Source of the DNA: Actinomycetes bacterium
GTDB taxonomy: Bacteria; Actinomycetota; Acidimicrobiia; Acidimicrobiales; Ilumatobacteraceae
Assembly (NCBI GenBank): GCA_025356335.1
Contig: JANXUF010000154.1
Coordinates: 1-44,353, forward strand
Length of the DNA stretch: 44,353 nt
Direction: 5' to 3'
The notes under the pieces were generated by a model. The model saw only the letters and a list, made by a program, of their open reading frames with translations, did no database searches and was not told the DNA's origin. Of the stretch, positions 40,510-44,353 are shown in pieces. The translations under genes were made by a program, and so were the position numbers. Each line of letters starts with the position of its first letter. Position 1 is the stretch's first letter.

Positions 40510-43275
40510 CTATGGCGAGGTGATGTGCACTCTCGCGAGCTGTGCCCGTGAACGCACACCGAGTTTGCGGTAGATCCTGGTGAGGTGGCTTTCGACGGTT
40601 CGTACGCTGATAAAGAGCGCTTGTGCGACTTCGGAATTGGTGTGTCCGGAGCCGACCAGCTCGGCGACGTGTTGTTCGCTCGGTGTCAGTGCGAGTGTTC
40701 CTGCTGCTCTGCCGCCGATGCGGGTGAGCTCGTTCGTAGCACGAGCGGCGAGCACTGGTATACCGAGTCGTTGGAACACATCGAGTGCGCCGTTCAACTC
40801 GATCCGTGCGTCGGTGCGGCGTCCACTGCGTCGTAGGACGGTGCCCAGCCACAGTCGAGTGCGGGCTGCTTCGACTGGCATGCCAACGTCCGGGACGCTC
40901 AATGAGGCAGCGAATGCGGTCTCGGCGGAGATGAGGTCTCCGTTCGTCGCCGCAACAAGACCTCGGCATCGAGCCGCGATCATGGTTGCCCACCCCGAGC
41001 TGGAATGGTCGCTTCGTTCGAGCTCGGCGGTCACATGCTCGGCCTCAGCCAGGCGACCGAGGCCGACCAAAGCTTCCACTGCGTCGCCGTGGATCCTGAG
41101 GATTGCGGGTTCCCCGATGCCGAGCTCGTCGGCAATCAAGAGTGCGCGGAGCAGATGACTTGCCGCGCTGGGGAGATCCCCGGCGCACAACTCGGCGAAG
41201 CCAAGACTCCGCAGATCGCAGGCGACATCGCCGGCGTCGCCCTGCGACTCGTCGTGGTCCAACGCGGCCAACGCGATATGGCGCGCTGTTTCGAGGTTGC
41301 CGAGGTGTGCTTCGGCGAGGGAATGGGCCGCTGTGACCGATGGCGAGTGCACACCGGTGAGAGCCGTGAGTTGGAGTCCGTCGGCGACATATTGCAGGGC
41401 AAGCGGAAAGTTACCGACCCAGCACTCCAGCAACGCGAGGTGACCAAAGATGATCGGTAGCGCATTGTCATCCCCTTCGTCATGAGCGCACTGGCGCATC
41501 TTTTCCAACCAGTGGCGCGCCTCGTCGAATCGACCAGCGAAGCGCAACAGCATGCCCATGTACATTCCGACCCTTTCCATCACTGGCAGCGGCTCGCTGT
41601 TCTGCTCGACGTCGATCGCCCGCTGCAGCACATTGATGGAGAGACCTTGACCCAGCCGAAGCTCGTGATACGCGACGTTCTTCAAGGCGTTGGCCAGCAC
41701 GTCGGCGAGGCTCGTTTCATCGGCGATGAGTTCGACCGCAAGCCGAGCATGGTCGAGCAACACGTGCGCGTCGTACGGGGCGAGATCGGCAATCGCGGCG
41801 TGGCACCGTGCGCACAACAATCGGTCTTCACCCGCCTCGCCCAGCGCAGTCTCACACCACAGCGTCGCAGCCGTGCTCCCTGCCGTCCAGTACTCGATCG
41901 TCGCCAGCAGCAGCATCCCCCTGATGCGGTCAGCAGCAAGTACGAGATCCGCCAGGATCCCGGACACGATGGAGCGCGCTCGATCCGTGTCACCGACAGC
42001 GAACTCGAGCTCGGCTTCGATCAATCGTCGACGTTGAAGTTCGTCGAGTCGATCAAGCGGCGTTCGCGCCGTTGCCATTGCTGCCAGTTCTGCAGCAGTG
42101 ACGGTGCTTCCGCGCTGGCGGGCTCGTCGGGCTGCGACGTCCAACGCCTCCGCGACGTCGTTGTCGGGTCCATCGGCCCCGAGCGCAGCATGCCGGGCGT
42201 GCTCTTCCAGATCATCAACAGCGGCAGCGAGTCGCGCGTGCAAGCTCCGACGTTCCTCGACACGCAACTGCTCATAGGGAATCGAGGCAAGCAGCGGATG
42301 AGTGAACCGGAACCGACCGAGCCGCAGTTCCATCGTCCCGGATCGGAGCACTTCAGCGACGCTCGTCTCCAGCGCGGACGGGCTTGCAAGAGCCGCTGCC
42401 ACGGTGTCGATCGTCGGTTGCGCGAGCGATCCGCACACCAGCAACAGGTCACGCGCCTCGAGCGACAAACCGCCGAGTCGATCAGCGATGAGTCGCTCCA
42501 CCTCGCTCGTGACCGGAAGCGAGTCGCGCAAATCTGTTTCACCTCTGCTCTGAAGAACTCGCCCCATCTCCAGCGACACCATTGGATTGCCTCCGGTGGC
42601 CTGATGTAGTCGGGCCAGAATCGGCCGCGACAGAGATATCGATAGCCGGCCGACGAGAATTTGCTGCAGCGTCCCAATCTTCACCGGGCCGATGAGCCGT
42701 CGGGTGGCGGCAAGCCCCAGGCACAATCTCTCCTGCGCTTCCGGGGAGTCCGACACCAGACGTTCGGTGCCAAGCACGCGGATCGGATCGTTGATCATCC
42801 GGCGGAACGCAAACGTGAGCACGGACCGAGACGGGCCGTCCAGCCATTGCAGATCGTCGATCGCCACGATCAGCGGCGCGGAGCGGCACAGCAGCCGAAG
42901 GATCCCGAGCACCGCCACCGCCACGACACGGTCGCCAGGCGAGCTGATCGAGGAGTCCTCGTGCAACAATGCAATCGACAATGCCCGCCGTTGAACTTCC
43001 GGAAGCTCTGACATTGCGTCGGCGGGAAGATCCTCCAACAAATCGCCGAGACCGGAGTACGCCCAAGCCGAGTCGGCAACGCTGCATCTACTCGACCGAA
43101 CGGTGAACCCGAGCTGCTCGGCGGACTCGAGCGACCTGGCCCAGATCGCCGTCTTGCCGATACCCGCAAACCCTTCAAGCACCATCGCCGAAGCACGATC
43201 GGACTCGGTGAAGAAGGATTCGACGGCCGCCAACTCGCGACCACGCCCGACGAATCCGACCTGTGGTTCGCTCAT
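40510..43275 (-). CDS. Large ATP-binding LuxR regulator (LAL/MalT-like)
   Basis: 921 residues from ATG 43275, with AAAGGG six to seven bases upstream. An N-terminal AAA/STAND ATPase has Walker A GFAGIGKT (35-42) and Walker B LIVAIDDLQW; the middle is a long helical TPR-like region; the C-terminal LuxR-type HTH is LTPSEQHVAELVGSGHTNSE, VAQALFISVRTVESHLTRIY, RKLGVRSRAQLARV. It is the size and domain order of the LAL activators, which bind ATP, oligomerise on a ligand and activate secondary-metabolism or carbohydrate genes. It heads the operon with DUF4242, lipoprotein and cupin genes, which it may control. Confidence 0.93.
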   Translation of the reverse strand: MSEPQVGFVGRGRELAAVESFFTESDRASAMVLEGFAGIGKTAIWARSLESAEQLGFTVRSSRCSVADSAWAYSGLGDLLEDLPADAMSELPEVQRRALSIALLHEDSSISSPGDRVVAVAVLGILRLLCRSAPLIVAIDDLQWLDGPSRSVLTFAFRRMINDPIRVLGTERLVSDSPEAQERLCLGLAATRRLIGPVKIGTLQQILVGRLSISLSRPILARLHQATGGNPMVSLEMGRVLQSRGETDLRDSLPVTSEVERLIADRLGGLSLEARDLLLVCGSLAQPTIDTVAAALASPSALETSVAEVLRSGTMELRLGRFRFTHPLLASIPYEQLRVEERRSLHARLAAAVDDLEEHARHAALGADGPDNDVAEALDVAARRARQRGSTVTAAELAAMATARTPLDRLDELQRRRLIEAELEFAVGDTDRARSIVSGILADLVLAADRIRGMLLLATIEYWTAGSTAATLWCETALGEAGEDRLLCARCHAAIADLAPYDAHVLLDHARLAVELIADETSLADVLANALKNVAYHELRLGQGLSINVLQRAIDVEQNSEPLPVMERVGMYMGMLLRFAGRFDEARHWLEKMRQCAHDEGDDNALPIIFGHLALLECWVGNFPLALQYVADGLQLTALTGVHSPSVTAAHSLAEAHLGNLETARHIALAALDHDESQGDAGDVACDLRSLGFAELCAGDLPSAASHLLRALLIADELGIGEPAILRIHGDAVEALVGLGRLAEAEHVTAELERSDHSSSGWATMIAARCRGLVAATNGDLISAETAFAASLSVPDVGMPVEAARTRLWLGTVLRRSGRRTDARIELNGALDVFQRLGIPVLAARATNELTRIGGRAAGTLALTPSEQHVAELVGSGHTNSEVAQALFISVRTVESHLTRIYRKLGVRSRAQLARVHITSP

Positions 43276-43605
43276 TTCAGCCCTTTCACCGGTTTGGCAC
43301 TCCGAGCCCAAATTCAAGCTAGTGCGATCCCAGGGCGCTTCAATGATCCAAGGAATCAAGCTCAGTGGCGCAGCGACCGACGCTCCGCGCTGGCTCTGTT
43401 GCGTTGTTGGCGGACTGTTGGTCGCTCCGCGGCCGGCGCACCGAACCCTCAGCCGCCCGCGATCAGAACGCGAAGTGTCACACGGATCTTCACCCCGCAA
43501 CGGGCCGGTCAATAAATCCGTTCACCGAAGCGCCAGGAGACAGAACCAAGCGCCTCGATGCCTAGCCGTAAGGTGCCGGTCTATGGCACTCGCGTAACGT
43601 CCGAT
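43276..43605. other. Upstream region of the LuxR gene
   Basis: No gene is recognised. The region should contain the promoter of the LuxR operon, but I could not place a clear -10/-35 pair. Confidence 0.4.
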
Positions 43606-43655
43606 CGGCCCGGGCCTCCAGGCGCAACACACGCTCCTACGGCAAGCCCGGGCCG
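43606..43655 (-). terminator. 10-bp GC hairpin after the right-edge gene
   Basis: CGGCCCGGGC (43606-43615) pairs exactly with GCCCGGGCCG (43646-43655) with a 30-base loop, three bases after the stop of the coiled-coil gene. There is no T tract. Confidence 0.5.
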
Positions 43656-43657
43656 GC

Positions 43658-44353
43658 TCAAAGTTCGATGCCGAAGCTGTGGGATTCGATCTCGATGGTC
43701 GGTTGGCGGTGGATGCCGTGGGCGTCGGCCCAGGTTTCGACGACGTTGGCGAGCGACTGACGAAACTCCCGGTTGACGTCCTTGGCGGCGGGCTGGAGGG
43801 CGTCGATGAGGTCGATGGTTTGTTCGGCGGTGATCGGCCTGCCGGTTGCCCAGTGTTTCCAGGTGTCGAGTGCTTCGATGCGTCGTTGGGCTGCGGCGAA
43901 TCGTTCGGGGATGGCGGTCCAACTGTCGATGATTCGCAACCCGACGCTTTCCTTCAGTCGCCGCACTTCCTTGTATGCCGCTGAGGTCGCTTGCTGGAAC
44001 GGTTCCCGCTCCGCTTTGACCCGTGCGAGGTCCCCTCGGGCGTCGAGAGCGGTTTCGGTCGCCGCAGCCAGATCCGCTCGCGCCTGTTTGCGCGTACGCC
44101 ATCCGGCATCGGCCAGTCGCTGCTTCGCTGTCCGTTCCGCACCTTCGGCGCGGACCACAGCGCTGGTCGCTACCTCGAGCTTCTCGTTGTACGGCCCGAG
44201 CTTCTCCCGTGCCGTCTCAAGGCGCTGCTCGGCTGCTGCCACCGTTCGCTGACCTTCGCCTTGACGTCGTTCGTGATCACGGAATTGTGGTTCGAGTTGC
44301 CAGTACTCGTCGACGGTGACACGTCGTAGTTGCGCCCACCAGTCCGGGACCTC
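43658..44353 (-). CDS. C-terminal part of a coiled-coil protein (5' end outside the window)
   Basis: The frame is open to the right edge (EVPDWWAQLRRVTVDEYWQL is the first readable stretch). It codes about 231 residues: a long charged alpha-helical stretch of Ala/Glu/Arg-rich heptads (KLEVATSAVVRAEGAERTA and so on), then a globular end WKHWATGRPITAEQTIDLID to SLANVVETWADAHGI. The layout resembles the end of a large actinobacterial MobF/TrwC-type relaxase or an SMC-like protein, but the diagnostic domains would be outside the window. A hairpin follows the stop. Confidence 0.65.
   Translation of the reverse strand, partial: EVPDWWAQLRRVTVDEYWQLEPQFRDHERRQGEGQRTVAAAEQRLETAREKLGPYNEKLEVATSAVVRAEGAERTAKQRLADAGWRTRKQARADLAAATETALDARGDLARVKAEREPFQQATSAAYKEVRRLKESVGLRIIDSWTAIPERFAAAQRRIEALDTWKHWATGRPITAEQTIDLIDALQPAAKDVNREFRQSLANVVETWADAHGIHRQPTIEIESHSFGIEL

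Noticed and set aside
1..44353. CRISPR arrays, insertion sequences, prophage genes, full tRNA or rRNA genes
   Set aside because: No regularly spaced repeats, transposase motifs, integrase catalytic motifs or complete RNA genes could be seen by reading.

Overview
The window is high-G+C DNA with actinobacterial character. Serine/alanine/threonine-rich lipoproteins, a class E-type sortase domain, a NERD protein, DUF899/EthD/DinB/YdeI families and a DtxR-like iron box all fit a free-living actinobacterium. A lineage near Acidimicrobiia is my guess from gene style, not a computed result. No CRISPR array, rRNA, complete tRNA, transposase or integrase was seen.

Left end (1-5.8 kb): several damaged genes. 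A gene tail has an in-frame TGA. A multi-PAS GGDEF-EAL cyclic-di-GMP protein is cut by an in-frame TAG. A NERD-domain gene carries a frameshift. A short possible CAP-domain tail and a small hypothetical gene follow.

5.8-10.3 kb: ordinary accessory enzymes, namely a squalene-cyclase-like toroid protein behind a structured leader and closed by a perfect 15-bp terminator hairpin, then EthD, YdeI, DinB and VOC proteins and a stand-alone ClpC N-domain protein with a zinc ribbon.

10.3-15.2 kb: an envelope module with an OmpR-type response regulator, a histidine kinase, an ApbE flavin transferase and three exported low-complexity proteins. Two copies of the same 11-bp-period direct repeat lie upstream of the module's divergent and leftward transcription units, so it looks like one self-regulated regulon.

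15.4-20.1 kb: a DUF899 protein; a divergent SDR/TetR pair with twin operators; and a cupredoxin lipoprotein, DUF7282-like lipoprotein, ECF sigma factor, zinc anti-sigma operon.

20.1-30.1 kb: a cytochrome P450, an Fbp-type ferric iron ABC transporter behind an iron box, an MttB-family methyltransferase, a PlsC acyltransferase whose C-terminus is a dodecin-like domain next to a free dodecin, a D-2-hydroxyacid dehydrogenase and a flavin/F420-oxidoreductase-fold protein.

30.1-36.4 kb: the most unusual part. A secreted beta-propeller lectin is fused to a sortase domain. Nearby are a STAS anti-sigma antagonist and a light-sensing operon of heme oxygenase and bacteriophytochrome-PP2C phosphatase, with a Bfd-like [2Fe-2S] protein upstream. 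Two homologous structured RNA/terminator elements lie on either side of this operon.

36.4-44.35 kb: a gene-poor stretch with a tRNA/tmRNA 3'-end-like sequence and an operator-like palindrome, a frameshifted DUF4184 membrane gene, a small membrane protein, an operon (large ATP-binding LuxR regulator, DUF4242, lipoprotein, cupin), and the end of a coiled-coil gene running off the right edge.
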